Notes: generated by a model from the letters alone, not told the origin. A DNA stretch of 32,671 bases from an uncultured Prevotellaceae bacterium (GCA_946404865.1 CAMJFC010000033.1:1-32671), one strand, 5' to 3'. Positions 8,085 to 16,660 are shown, counted from the stretch's first letter. Program-made: numbers and translations.

Positions 8085-9188
8085 ATGTTTAAGAAAACAC
8101 TTTTATCGGTATTGTTCGCCGCCATGACCTTCGTAGGCTATGCGCAGGACAATGTGACCGTCAGTGACTTCACACTCGATGCGGGGGTGGCGCAGACTGA
8201 GGCGCAGGTGGAGAGTCAGACCATCGATTTGATACTCAATAATGAGAAACCCTACGGCGGCATGCAGTTCTATTTGTCTTTGCCTGCCGGAGTGAGCCTC
8301 TATGAGTCTTCGACTGACGGTATCTGGTTCGATTATACCGACCGGTTGAAATTATCACGCACGAAATATTTCTCTGTGAAGATTACCAAACAGGGCGATG
8401 GCTCGTATTTTTTTGTCATCTATAATGATGAGAACAAAACCATCGCTGGCAATAGCGGCGAACCCATTTTGACCCTCTACCTCACCGTCAGCGACCCTGA
8501 AGCCTTTGAGACGGGGACCAAACAGTGTGCTGTCACCGACCTGCGCCTCGCAGCCATCGGTGGAAACCCTGAGGACGGGACGCGCATGGATAACCTTTCG
8601 TCCGACTGCACTCTCCGCGTCATGGCCAAAACAGCAGCCTCGGGCTACGGCTCGTTCAGTTGGCCCCACGACCTCGACTTCTCGAACGCCGGCGTAGAGG
8701 CTTACGTGGCAGAGAAAGATGAGAATTGCATCGTGAGCCTGAACCCGGTGAAACTCGTCCCTGCCGGAACGGGCATCGTCATCAAAGGCAATCCCTCAAC
8801 GTCTTACTATCCCGAAACGACCGATGAGGGTGGTGCTGCCACTTCTGTCCTCACGGGCACGGCCGATGGCGCTTATACCGTAGCTTCAGATAATATCTAT
8901 GCCATCTCCACAAAAGAAGGAAAGACCGCTTTCTATCCCGTTGCACAGGGCGTTGCTGTTCCTCTCTACAAAGCCTTCCTCACGCATGAGAAGACCGCAG
9001 TAGAGGAGAGTGCTGCCGCTGATTTCTTGAATTGCGATTTTGTCGTGAGCAGTGGTATCGAAGTGGTGGAGAACAACCGTCTCAACAGCGCGGATGATGC
9101 CTACCATACCATCGACGGCGTGAAGGTGAAGCAGCCTGCGCAACGCGGCCTGTATATCCACCACGGAAGCAAAGTGGTTGTGAAATGA
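8085..9188 (+). CDS. Secreted protein with cohesin-like N-terminal beta-sandwich
   Basis: This 367-residue protein starts with a signal peptide (MFKKTLLSVLFAAMTFVGYA, then QDN). Residues about 24-160 have the alternating-strand layout of a cohesin-type domain: VTVSDFTLDAG, TIDLILNNEKPYGGMQFYLSLPAGV, then GSYFFVIYNDENKTI and PILTLYLTVSD. Residues about 185-310 match a domain common in Prevotella surface proteins, with SGYGSFSWP, KLVPAGTGIVIKG, TAFYPV and LYKAFL. The tail, YHTIDGVKVKQP...GLYIHHGSKVVVK, is the short C-terminal motif frequent in secreted Bacteroidales proteins. The cohesin assignment rests on pattern only and may be wrong; any cohesin, CBM or pilin-like sandwich would fit. It follows the dockerin-bearing CotH gene, shares its -7 octamer, and is transcribed separately. 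Confidence 0.75.
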   Translation: MFKKTLLSVLFAAMTFVGYAQDNVTVSDFTLDAGVAQTEAQVESQTIDLILNNEKPYGGMQFYLSLPAGVSLYESSTDGIWFDYTDRLKLSRTKYFSVKITKQGDGSYFFVIYNDENKTIAGNSGEPILTLYLTVSDPEAFETGTKQCAVTDLRLAAIGGNPEDGTRMDNLSSDCTLRVMAKTAASGYGSFSWPHDLDFSNAGVEAYVAEKDENCIVSLNPVKLVPAGTGIVIKGNPSTSYYPETTDEGGAATSVLTGTADGAYTVASDNIYAISTKEGKTAFYPVAQGVAVPLYKAFLTHEKTAVEESAAADFLNCDFVVSSGIEVVENNRLNSADDAYHTIDGVKVKQPAQRGLYIHHGSKVVVK

Positions 9189-9268
9189 CTCCACCTTTAC
9201 GGGTTGTTGAGCACATCAATAGTGAAGTAACGAAGTAGTTGAGTAGATAAGTAGTTAAGCCAATTGCG

Positions 9269-9442
9269 ATGAACTCTTTTTCCGCGAAAAACGAATATGT
9301 GACCCCGGAAATCCGGGTAAGCGACACAATGACGGATGCGCTGATGGATAGGGTCAGTATGGATGTTGATGAGAATAGCGACCACACCATCACTGACAGC
9401 AATCAAATAGAAGCGAACTCTTTTAATGTCTGGGACGAATAG
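9269..9442 (+). CDS. Small 57-residue 'YvtPei'-type protein
   Basis: ATG 9269 to TAG 9442 gives 57 codons, too short for most ORF cut-offs. The product starts MNSFSAKNEYVTPEIRVSD and ends FNVWDE, with many acidic residues between. This layout (a short basic/aromatic head, then Y-[IV]-[ST]-P-[ES]-[IVM], then an acidic tail ending in W-[DE]-[DE]) is one I recognise from many small, poorly characterised Bacteroidales proteins. There is no signal peptide, transmembrane segment or cysteine. Upstream is a purine-rich stretch with repeated AAGTAGTT units rather than a Shine-Dalgarno site. No function can be assigned. It fills most of an otherwise unexplained 352-nt gap. Confidence 0.65.
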   Translation: MNSFSAKNEYVTPEIRVSDTMTDALMDRVSMDVDENSDHTITDSNQIEANSFNVWDE

Positions 9443-9458
9443 TCTTCTGTAAATTTCT

Positions 9459-9499
9459 TTGCATCCATTGATGCAATTCACTTTTTTTTCGTAATTTTG
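9459..9499 (+). promoter_or_regulatory. ABC-F promoter with overlapping inverted repeat
   Basis: TAATTTTG at 9492-9499 is a -7 box, with ATTG at 9467-9470 about 21 nt upstream as a possible -33. A perfect 7-bp inverted repeat, TTGCATC at 9459-9465 and GATGCAA at 9470-9476, overlaps the -33 site. It could be an operator, or a weak terminator of the 57-residue gene, because a T-rich run follows at 9482. Confidence 0.6.
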
Positions 9500-9540
9500 C
9501 AGCCGATTATCATCAGACGTTTTGATTGATCGTGTTGTAA

Positions 9541-11559
9541 ATGATTTCCGTAGAACAACTGACTGTGGAATTTGCCGTGAAACCGCTGTTTCACGATGCT
9601 TCGTTTGTGGTCAACGACCGTGACCGCATCGCTCTCGTCGGCAAAAACGGCGCAGGCAAATCCACTCTCCTTAAAATCATCGCCGGCCAGCAAAATCCGT
9701 CCGCTGGAAATGTGGCCGTCTCGACAGATACCACCATCGGGTATCTGCCGCAGGTGATGAATTTGCAAGATGATACCACCGTAAGGCAAGAAGCCCGCAA
9801 GGCGTTTGCTGGCAAAGACCGGCTCAAGGCCCGACTCGACCGTATGGAGGCTCAGTTGGCCGAACGTACCGATTATGAAAGCGATGAGTATATGGCGCTG
9901 GTGGAGCGGTTCACGCAAGAGCATGAACGCTATATGATGCTGGGGGCAGACCATATCGATGCCGCCATCGAACGGACACTCACAGGACTGGGGTTCCTGC
10001 GCTCTGATTTCGAGCGACCCACATCGGAGTTCTCCGGTGGATGGCGAATGCGTATCGAACTGGCGAAAATCCTTTTGCAGCAGCCCGATGTGCTGTTGCT
10101 CGACGAGCCTACCAACCACCTCGACATCGAGAGCATACAGTGGCTGGAGCAGTTCCTCGCTCAGTCGCGCGGGGCGGTCATCCTCGTCAGCCACGACCGC
10201 GCCTTCATCAATAATGTGACCAACAGGACACTCGAAATCTCATGCGGGCAGATTATCGACTACAAGGTGAAATACGACGAATATGTGGTGCTCCGCGCCG
10301 AACGGCGTGAACAGCAGTTGCGGGCGTACGAGAACCAACAGCGTGAGATTGCCGAGATGAAGGATTTCATCGAGCGCTTCCGATACAAACCCACCAAGGC
10401 GGTTCAGGTGCAGAGCCGCATCAAGCAACTGGCCAAAATCGTACCCATCGAGGTGGACGAGGTGGACAACTCCGCGCTGCGACTCAAATTCCCGCCTTGT
10501 CTGCGCAGTGGCGACTATCCCGTCATTTGCGACGAGGTGCGAAAGGATTATGGGGAACATACGGTGTTCGACCATGTCACGCTCACCATCAAGAGGGGTG
10601 AGAAAGTGGCTTTCGTAGGGAAGAACGGTGAAGGAAAGACCACGCTTGTGAAATGTATCATGGGCGAGATACCATTCACGGGGATGCTCAAGATAGGGCA
10701 TAACGTGCAAATCGGTTATTTCGCGCAGAATCAGGCGCAGTTGTTGGACGAGAACCTCACTGTCTTCGATACCATCGACCGTGTGGCCAAAGGCGACATC
10801 CGCCTGCGCATCAAAGACATCCTTGGTGCTTTCATGTTCGGTGGCGAGGCCTCGGACAAGAAGGTGAAGGTGCTCAGCGGCGGTGAACGAAGTCGTCTGG
10901 CGATGATCCGGCTGTTGTTAGAGCCTGTCAATCTGCTCATTCTCGATGAGCCCACCAACCATCTCGACATGCAGTCGAAAGATGTACTGAAGGAGGCTAT
11001 CCGCGCTTTCGATGGCACTGCGATTATCGTCAGCCACGACCGCGAGTTCCTTGACGGCTTGGTGACCAAGGTTTATGAGTTCGGCGGTGCCCGTGTGCGC
11101 GAGCATCTCGGCGGCATCTATGATTTCCTCCGTTCTGCTGCCACCATCGACGAAGCCCTCGCTCTGCGCGCCGGAAATCCCGGGCAACCCGGAACCTCCG
11201 GGCAACCCGTACAATCCGGAACTTCTGGAAAAACCGTACAATCCGGCTCCTCAGGAAAAGGAAATCCCGCCTCTCCCGACCCTTCTCCCGAAGCCATGGA
11301 GCAGGCTCTCAACAACTACGAGCTCCGCAAACAGCGTCAGCGCGAACTCCGTAAGATAGAAAAAGCAGTGAAGGAGTGTGAGGTGAAAATCGAAAAGATG
11401 GAAAATCGTATCAGCGAACTGGATGCCATCCTCTGTACGCCCGAGGGGGCTTCCGATGTGACGCTCATCACAGAATACACCTCTACCAAGAAAGCCCTCG
11501 ACGAGGAAGTGGACCGGTGGGAACAACTCTCTGAACAGTTGCAGGAGTATGAGGTATGA
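9541..11559 (+). CDS. ABC-F family ATPase
   Basis: The 672-residue protein has two ATP-binding cassettes and no membrane segment, as in ABC-F proteins that act at the ribosome. Cassette 1 has GKNGAGKS at 34-41, the SGGWRMRIELAKILL signature and LLLDEPTNHLD. Cassette 2 has GKNGEGKT at 360-367, LSGGERSRLAMIRLLL and LLILDEPTNHLD. Between them is the family linker with the PTKAVQVQSRIKQL segment. After cassette 2, a Gly/Pro/Ser/Thr tripeptide repeat (about 545-575) leads to a charged coiled coil (about 595-672) like the C-terminal domain of Uup and YdiF-type members. ABC-F members act in translation quality control or antibiotic protection; nothing here marks a resistance type. The repeat region is unusual and is listed separately. 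M13 peptidase follows 93 nt later. Confidence 0.95.
   Translation: MISVEQLTVEFAVKPLFHDASFVVNDRDRIALVGKNGAGKSTLLKIIAGQQNPSAGNVAVSTDTTIGYLPQVMNLQDDTTVRQEARKAFAGKDRLKARLDRMEAQLAERTDYESDEYMALVERFTQEHERYMMLGADHIDAAIERTLTGLGFLRSDFERPTSEFSGGWRMRIELAKILLQQPDVLLLDEPTNHLDIESIQWLEQFLAQSRGAVILVSHDRAFINNVTNRTLEISCGQIIDYKVKYDEYVVLRAERREQQLRAYENQQREIAEMKDFIERFRYKPTKAVQVQSRIKQLAKIVPIEVDEVDNSALRLKFPPCLRSGDYPVICDEVRKDYGEHTVFDHVTLTIKRGEKVAFVGKNGEGKTTLVKCIMGEIPFTGMLKIGHNVQIGYFAQNQAQLLDENLTVFDTIDRVAKGDIRLRIKDILGAFMFGGEASDKKVKVLSGGERSRLAMIRLLLEPVNLLILDEPTNHLDMQSKDVLKEAIRAFDGTAIIVSHDREFLDGLVTKVYEFGGARVREHLGGIYDFLRSAATIDEALALRAGNPGQPGTSGQPVQSGTSGKTVQSGSSGKGNPASPDPSPEAMEQALNNYELRKQRQRELRKIEKAVKECEVKIEKMENRISELDAILCTPEGASDVTLITEYTSTKKALDEEVDRWEQLSEQLQEYEV
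11173..11262. repeat. In-frame 9-bp tandem repeat in the ABC-F gene
   Basis: Ten degenerate 9-bp units, for example GGGCAACCC, GGAACCTCC, GTACAATCC and GGAAAAACC, encode a collagen-like G-x-x series (GNP GQP GTS GQP and so on). On the opposite strand the units read GGTTTTTCC, GGATTGTAC and similar, close to the GGATTTTCC units of the intergenic array at 20372-20428. Confidence 0.8.
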
Positions 11560-11562
11560 GGC

Positions 11563-11612
11563 TTCCTCACATCAACCGTTGAGGCAATTCCTTACATCAA
11601 TCTTTGAGGTAA
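11563..11612. repeat. Tandem 25-bp direct repeat in the ABC-F/M13 gap
   Basis: Units 11563-11587 and 11588-11612 match at 21 of 25 positions (core ACATCAA...TTGAGG). A degenerate third part follows before the M13 ATG. I see no promoter box in this 93-nt gap, so M13 peptidase may be co-transcribed with the ABC-F gene. Confidence 0.7.
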
Positions 11613-11652
11613 CTCATCAACTCAATCGAAGGAACTAATTAATATCAATAAT

Positions 11653-13692
11653 ATGCGCATAAAAAGATTCTTAACCATGATGACAATGGTGGCTGCATCA
11701 GCAACAGCGATGGCACAGACACCGCTGAAGTCGGGCATCGACCTGACCGATTTGGACCAGAGCACTCGCCCTGGCGACAGTTTCTATCAGTTTGCTTGCG
11801 GGGGATGGATGAGCAAAAATCCGCTGCCCGCTGCCTATTCCCGCTATGGCTCCTTCGACCGGTTGGCTGAAGATAACAATAAGCGTATCAATGCCATTCT
11901 GAAGGAACTGCAAGAGAAGACCTATCCCAAAGGGAGTGTGGAACAGAAACTCAGCGATTATTATAAACTGGCCATGGACTCTGTGCGCCGCAACCGCGAG
12001 GGCGTGAAACCCGTGCTGCCCGTGCTCAATGAGATGGAAAAGGCTAAAACCGTTGCTCGTCTGTTAGATTTACAGCTGAAACTCAATCCTTTCGGCTATG
12101 GAGTGCCTTTCCGTATCGGATTCGGTGCTGACGAGAAAAACGCTTCGATGAATATCCTCAATGTGATGCAGGGTGGACTGACCCTCGGCATGAAGGATTA
12201 TTATCTGGAGACCGACGAGGCCACGACAAAGATTCGTGAGGCTTACAAAGAGCATATCGTCAAGATGTTCAAACTCTACGGCTTTAAAGAGAAAGTGGCT
12301 CGGATGAAAGCCAAATGTGTGTTCGATGTGGAACTGCGGTTGGCCAAGGTGTCGAAATCGCGCACGGAACTCCGCGATGTGGAGGCGAACTACAACAAGA
12401 TGAGTCTGAGCGAGTTTGAGTCGCGTTATCCTCATGTGCGACTCACCAAACTCATGCAGGTCAACGAGGTGCCTCTCTCTGCGATGCAGGAACTGGTGGT
12501 GGGACAGCCCGACTTCACACGCGGTGCTGATGAAATACTTGCCAGTCTCACACCCGATGAGTTGCGTGCTTACATGCAGTGGGATGTCATCATGTCGTCA
12601 ACAGGTTACCTGAGCGACGAGGTGCAGGCGGCTAACTTCGAGTTCTTCGGTAAGACCATGTCGGGACGCAAAGAGGATTATCCCCGTTGGAAACGAGCCA
12701 CCAACCAGGTGGAGGGACAGATGGGCGAGGCGCTTGGCAAGATGTATGTGGAACGCTATTTCCCCGCCGCTGCCAAACAGCGCATGGAGACATTGGTGAA
12801 AAACCTGCAAATAGCTCTTGGCGAGCGCATTCAGGCACAGGACTGGATGAGCGATGAGACCAAGAAAAACGCCTTGGACAAACTGGCTACCTTCTATGTG
12901 AAGATCGGCTATCCCGACAAGTGGAAGGACATGAGCGGACTCGACATCGACCCCGCCTTGTCGTATTATGACAATGTGCAGGCGTGCCGCAAGTTCTGGG
13001 ACAAGTACGAGACCGAACACAAAGCTGGCAAACCCGTGGACAACACCGAGTGGTTCATGACACCGCAAACCGTCAATGCTTATTACAACCCCACCACCAA
13101 CGAGATTTGCTTCCCCGCAGGTATCCTGCAAGTGCCCTTCTTCGACATGACTGCCGATGATGCGTTCAATTATGGTGCCATCGGTGTGGTCATCGGACAT
13201 GAGATGACCCATGGCTTCGACGACCAAGGGCGTCATTATGACAAAAACGGTAATATGACCGACTGGTGGACGGAGTCTGATGGTAAGAACTTCACGGAGC
13301 GCACAGGGAAGTATGCCGACTTCTTCTCTGCCATCAAGGTGCTGCCCGACCTCAATGCCAATGGAAAACTGACATTGGGTGAGAACCTCGCCGACCACGG
13401 CGGTCTGCAAGTGGCGTTCTATGCCTTTAAGAATGCAACCAAAGACCAACCGCTCGACGTCATCGACGGGTTCACGCCCGAACAGCGTTTCTTCATGGCT
13501 TACGCGGGTGTGTGGGCTGGCAATATCACGGAGGCCGAGATTCGCAACCGCACCAAGAGCGACCCCCACTCGCTGGGCCGTTGGCGTGTGGATGGCGCAC
13601 TGCCTCATATCGACATGTGGTACGATGCCTTTGGCATCACAGAGAGCGACAAGATGTTCATCCCGAAGGCACAACGCCTCAGCCTCTGGTGA
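11653..13692 (+). CDS. M13 (neprilysin/PepO) family metallopeptidase
   Basis: This 679-residue zinc endopeptidase has a signal peptide (MRIKRFLTMMTMVAASATAMA), so it acts in the periplasm or outside the cell. The zinc motif HEMTH is at 516-520 (His516, Glu517, His520), and the third ligand lies in ENLADHGG at 577-584. The substrate-binding NAYYNP block and the CFPAGILQVPFFD segment precede the zinc site as in the family. The protein ends in the expected ...RLSLW. Length and order match bacterial PepO/neprilysin peptidases, which cut oligopeptides. No residue of the active site is missing. It lies between the ABC-F gene and metA, with a repeat-rich 231-nt gap downstream. Confidence 0.95.
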   Translation: MRIKRFLTMMTMVAASATAMAQTPLKSGIDLTDLDQSTRPGDSFYQFACGGWMSKNPLPAAYSRYGSFDRLAEDNNKRINAILKELQEKTYPKGSVEQKLSDYYKLAMDSVRRNREGVKPVLPVLNEMEKAKTVARLLDLQLKLNPFGYGVPFRIGFGADEKNASMNILNVMQGGLTLGMKDYYLETDEATTKIREAYKEHIVKMFKLYGFKEKVARMKAKCVFDVELRLAKVSKSRTELRDVEANYNKMSLSEFESRYPHVRLTKLMQVNEVPLSAMQELVVGQPDFTRGADEILASLTPDELRAYMQWDVIMSSTGYLSDEVQAANFEFFGKTMSGRKEDYPRWKRATNQVEGQMGEALGKMYVERYFPAAAKQRMETLVKNLQIALGERIQAQDWMSDETKKNALDKLATFYVKIGYPDKWKDMSGLDIDPALSYYDNVQACRKFWDKYETEHKAGKPVDNTEWFMTPQTVNAYYNPTTNEICFPAGILQVPFFDMTADDAFNYGAIGVVIGHEMTHGFDDQGRHYDKNGNMTDWWTESDGKNFTERTGKYADFFSAIKVLPDLNANGKLTLGENLADHGGLQVAFYAFKNATKDQPLDVIDGFTPEQRFFMAYAGVWAGNITEAEIRNRTKSDPHSLGRWRVDGALPHIDMWYDAFGITESDKMFIPKAQRLSLW

Positions 13693-13713
13693 TGAGGCCG
13701 TTGGGAGGTTTAT

Positions 13714-13749
13714 GGAGTTAAGGAAGTTAAAGAAGTTAAAGAAGTTAAA
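13714..13749. repeat. 9-bp purine-rich tandem repeat
   Basis: Four units, GGAGTTAAG then GAAGTTAAA three times, start 21 nt after the M13 stop. This is the purine half of the M13-metA junction, followed by a palindrome and a pyrimidine tract. Confidence 0.9.
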
Positions 13750-13775
13750 AGACATTACCTTGTCAATTGAACCAG

Positions 13776-13793
13776 GGACACGGCACCGTGTCC
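13776..13793. repeat. Palindrome GGACACGG-CA-CCGTGTCC
   Basis: Perfect 8-bp arms around CA. A close relative with G/C in place of A/T is at 16709-16728, and both are preceded by AG and G. This suggests a dispersed REP-like palindromic element. Confidence 0.75.
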
Positions 13794-13810
13794 GCAAGCG
13801 TGAATCTCAT

Positions 13811-13846
13811 CTCTTTTCCTTTCTCTTTTCCTTTCTCTTTTCCTTT
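13811..13846. repeat. 12-bp pyrimidine tandem repeat, then T/A tract
   Basis: Three exact copies of CTCTTTTCCTTT, continuing as a C/T-rich run to about 13860. From 13882 to 13919 a second tract of TTTTTTAA-like units runs up to the metA GTG. I see no clear -7 box in the gap, so the metA promoter is not identified. Confidence 0.9.
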
Positions 13847-13923
13847 TTCCTTCCCCCTTATTTGTATTTGGCCGTTATGTCATTTTTTAATTTTCTAATT
13901 TTTTAATTTTTTAATTTTCAAAA

Positions 13924-14841
13924 GTGCCCCTACGACTGCCCGACCGCTTGCCGGCCATTGATTTGCTGAAGCATGAGAATATTTTCGTCATGGACGATAC
14001 ACGTGCCCATTCGCAGGACATACGTCCGTTGCGTATCGCCATCCTCAACCTCATGCCGCTGAAAGTGACCACCGAGACCGACTTGGTGCGGTTGCTTTCT
14101 AATACTCCGTTGCAGTTGGAAATCTCATTCATGAAACTGCACAGTCATACGCCGAAAAATACGCCCATCGAGCACATGATGATGTTCTACAAGGACTTTG
14201 AAATCATGCGCAATGAGAAGTATGACGGTATGATTGTCACCGGCGCCCCGGTGGAAATGCTTGACTTTGAACAAGTGGCCTATTGGGACGAACTGAAGGA
14301 AATCTTCACGTGGTCGCGCACGCACGTCACCAGCACGCTCTTCATCTGTTGGGCGGCGCAGGCGGGTCTGTATTTCTATTACGGTATTCCGAAATATCCG
14401 CTGCCAAAGAAGATGTTCGGCATCTTCCCGCAGCAGAAAGTCCATCCTCTGGCGCCTATCTTCCGCGGATTCGACGACATCTTCTATATGCCGCAGAGCC
14501 GCCATTCGGAAGTGCGGCGCGAGGATATTCTCGCCTGTCCCGATCTCGAACTGATGGCTGAGTCGGACCAAAGCGGCGTGGGCATTGTCATGGCTCGCGG
14601 CGGAAGAGAAATCTTCGTGACCGGCCACCTGGAGTATGCGCCCGATACGCTCGACCGCGAGTACCGTCGCGATATCGGGGTGCGCGATGATGTGCAACTG
14701 CCCTATAACTACTATCGTAATAACGACCCAGGGCAGCCGCCGCTGGTCACGTGGCGTTCATACGCCAATCTCTTTTACAACAATTGGATTAACTACTACG
14801 TCTATCAGACCACACCGTTCAATATCGACGATATCGAATGA
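13924..14841 (+). CDS. metA: Homoserine O-acetyltransferase, MetA type
   Basis: MetA-family enzymes acylate the hydroxyl of L-homoserine in methionine synthesis. I accept the GTG at 13924: it yields the family N terminus (M)PLRLPDRLPAIDLLKHENIFVM, and key residues then fall at standard numbers. These are the nucleophile Cys142 in ICWAAQAG and the His235 and Glu237 of GHLEYAPD. Residue 111 is Glu (GAPVEML). In this family Glu111 is associated with acetyl-CoA and Gly111, as in E. coli, with succinyl-CoA, so I predict homoserine O-acetyltransferase despite the metA name. The length of 305 residues is normal and the enzyme looks intact. The stop overlaps the start of the U32 gene (ATGA), so the two are translated from one message. 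Confidence 0.93.
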   Translation: MPLRLPDRLPAIDLLKHENIFVMDDTRAHSQDIRPLRIAILNLMPLKVTTETDLVRLLSNTPLQLEISFMKLHSHTPKNTPIEHMMMFYKDFEIMRNEKYDGMIVTGAPVEMLDFEQVAYWDELKEIFTWSRTHVTSTLFICWAAQAGLYFYYGIPKYPLPKKMFGIFPQQKVHPLAPIFRGFDDIFYMPQSRHSEVRREDILACPDLELMAESDQSGVGIVMARGGREIFVTGHLEYAPDTLDREYRRDIGVRDDVQLPYNYYRNNDPGQPPLVTWRSYANLFYNNWINYYVYQTTPFNIDDIE

Positions 14842-16637
14842 GAGCCATCGAACTCCTGGCACCGGCCAAGAACTTGGAATGCGGCATTGCGGCCATCGAC
14901 CATGGCGCCGATGCTGTCTATATCGGAGCGGCGCGCTTTGGCGCACGGGCTGCTGCGGGCAATTCGCTCGACGACATCGCCAGCCTGTGCGACTATGCAC
15001 ACCGCTTCCGTGCCAAGGTTTATGTCACGGTCAACACGCTCTTGAGGCCTGATGAGCATGATGAGGTGCGGCAACTGCTGCGTTCGCTGGCTGACATCCA
15101 TGTCGATGCCATCCTCGTGCAGGACATGGCGGTCAGACGGATGGCGGCGGAGTGGTTGGCGCAGGGGGTTGCCATGCCCGCCTTGCACGCTTCGACGCAG
15201 ACCGACAACCGCGATGCCGGACGGGTGCGTGAACTGGCTGAGATGGGCTTCTCGCGCGTTGTGTTAGCCCGTGAACTGTCGTTGGAGGAGATTCGCGACA
15301 TCCATCAGCAGATGCCGCAGGTGGAGTTGGAGGCATTTGTGCATGGTGCGCTCTGTGTCAGTTACTCGGGTGCTTGTTATGCCTCGGAGTATTGTTTCGG
15401 ACGCAGTGCCAACCGTGGCGAGTGCGCCCAGTTCTGCCGGTTGAAGTTCGACCTGATTGATGCCGATGGGCGCTCATGGGGCGAACGCTATTGGTTGTCG
15501 CTCAAGGATATGTGTCGTATCGAGCACCTTGAGGAACTGATGGATGCCGGTGTCGTCTCGCTGAAGATAGAAGGCAGGTTGAAGGATGCCGACTATGTGA
15601 AAAACGTGGTGGCGGCCTACAGCCAGCGGTTGGACGATATCATCCGCCGCCGTCGGACGGACTATTGCCGCAGTTCATTAGGGCGTTGCACCTATACCTT
15701 TACCCCCGACGTGCGCAAAACCTTTAATCGGGGCTATACTACGTATTTCTTGCATGGTCGCACACCCGACATCGCTTCGCCCGACACTCCCAAGGCTATC
15801 GGCGAGTTCGTGGGACGGGTGAAGGAGATACGTGGCAATTCGTTTAATGTGGCGGGCACGGCACAGTTTGCCAATGGCGACGGCCTTTGCTTCTTCGACA
15901 AGGTGGGGGGACAAACGGAATTAGTGGGTTTCCGCATCAACCGTGTCGAGAATAACCGCCTCTTCCCTTATCGGATGCCGAAGGATCTGCGTCCGGGCAC
16001 ATCGCTCTACCGCAATGCCGACCAGACCTTTTCGGCTATGCTCACTCACCAGACGGCCACACGCAAAATACCTGTCAGCATGTCGCTGTCGGCTACCGAC
16101 GAGGGCTTCTCTTTGACCATGGCGGTTGACAACTCGACATTCCGCGCGGTCTCGGTGGTTGCCTTTGAGCACCAACCGGCGCAGAAACCGCAAGAGGAGA
16201 ATATCATCCGCCAACTGTCCAAATTGGGCGACACCGTCTTCGAACCAGACGCCATCACCGTCAGTCCCCAGGCTGCCCAATATTTTATCCCATCCAGTTT
16301 CCTCAGCGAATTGCGCCGAAAGGTTGTCTCCCAAATCGCAGCCACGATAGCTCAATCAGAACATCAAGCATCGATTGACAGTCACCAAAAGAACATTCCC
16401 CAAAAGAATAGTTGCCAAGAGAAATACCACCAAGAGAATAGCCAAGAAACTCCCTCTAACCCTTTAATGCAGTGTCGTCATTGCATCCGCTATTCCATGG
16501 GTTATTGTGTTCGTCGTGGAGGCAAACCCGCACCATGGCGTGAACCCCTCACGCTCGTCATGAGCGACGGACGGCGGTTCGCCCTGCAGTTCGATTGCCA
16601 CCATTGTCAGATGAATGTGCTAAAGGTTGAGGGTTGA
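14838..16637 (+). CDS. U32 family protein (RlhA/TrhP-type)
   Basis: The 599-residue protein opens with the U32 start ELLAPAKNLECGIAAIDHGADAVYIG. It carries the hallmark cysteine block near 170-205 (EAFVHGALCVSYSGACY, then GRSANRGECAQFCR). Members annotated as U32 peptidases include RlhA and TrhP, which take part in hydroxylation of C2501 of 23S rRNA and of U34 in tRNA with prephenate-dependent chemistry; a role in RNA modification is more likely than proteolysis. A second domain (about 310-500) is followed by a Gln/Lys/Asn-rich linker (about 515-540). A C-terminal cysteine cluster (CRHCIRYSMGYC and CHHC) could bind metal. The last residues, VEG and stop, come from a TTGAGGG repeat tract. It overlaps metA by 4 nt. 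Confidence 0.9.
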   Translation: MRAIELLAPAKNLECGIAAIDHGADAVYIGAARFGARAAAGNSLDDIASLCDYAHRFRAKVYVTVNTLLRPDEHDEVRQLLRSLADIHVDAILVQDMAVRRMAAEWLAQGVAMPALHASTQTDNRDAGRVRELAEMGFSRVVLARELSLEEIRDIHQQMPQVELEAFVHGALCVSYSGACYASEYCFGRSANRGECAQFCRLKFDLIDADGRSWGERYWLSLKDMCRIEHLEELMDAGVVSLKIEGRLKDADYVKNVVAAYSQRLDDIIRRRRTDYCRSSLGRCTYTFTPDVRKTFNRGYTTYFLHGRTPDIASPDTPKAIGEFVGRVKEIRGNSFNVAGTAQFANGDGLCFFDKVGGQTELVGFRINRVENNRLFPYRMPKDLRPGTSLYRNADQTFSAMLTHQTATRKIPVSMSLSATDEGFSLTMAVDNSTFRAVSVVAFEHQPAQKPQEENIIRQLSKLGDTVFEPDAITVSPQAAQYFIPSSFLSELRRKVVSQIAATIAQSEHQASIDSHQKNIPQKNSCQEKYHQENSQETPSNPLMQCRHCIRYSMGYCVRRGGKPAPWREPLTLVMSDGRRFALQFDCHHCQMNVLKVEG

Positions 16638-16660
16638 GGGGTTAGTGTTGAGGGCTTTGA
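16625..16660. repeat. TTGAGGG-type heptamer tract over the U32 stop
   Basis: Degenerate TTGAGGG units spaced near 7 nt begin in the last codons of the U32 gene and continue past its TGA. They are followed by other G/A-rich text to about 16690. The same heptamer recurs after the TonB receptor and, as CCCTCAA, at 27959. Confidence 0.75.

Noticed and set aside
9541..11559. ABC-F gene as the missing ATPase of the export operon
   Set aside because: It has two fused cassettes with the ABC-F linker and coiled coil, not a transporter ATPase, and lies 9 kb away in another transcription unit.
12598..13797. Open frame of 399 codons on the minus strand
   Set aside because: Antisense shadow of the M13 peptidase gene, which has an intact zinc site.
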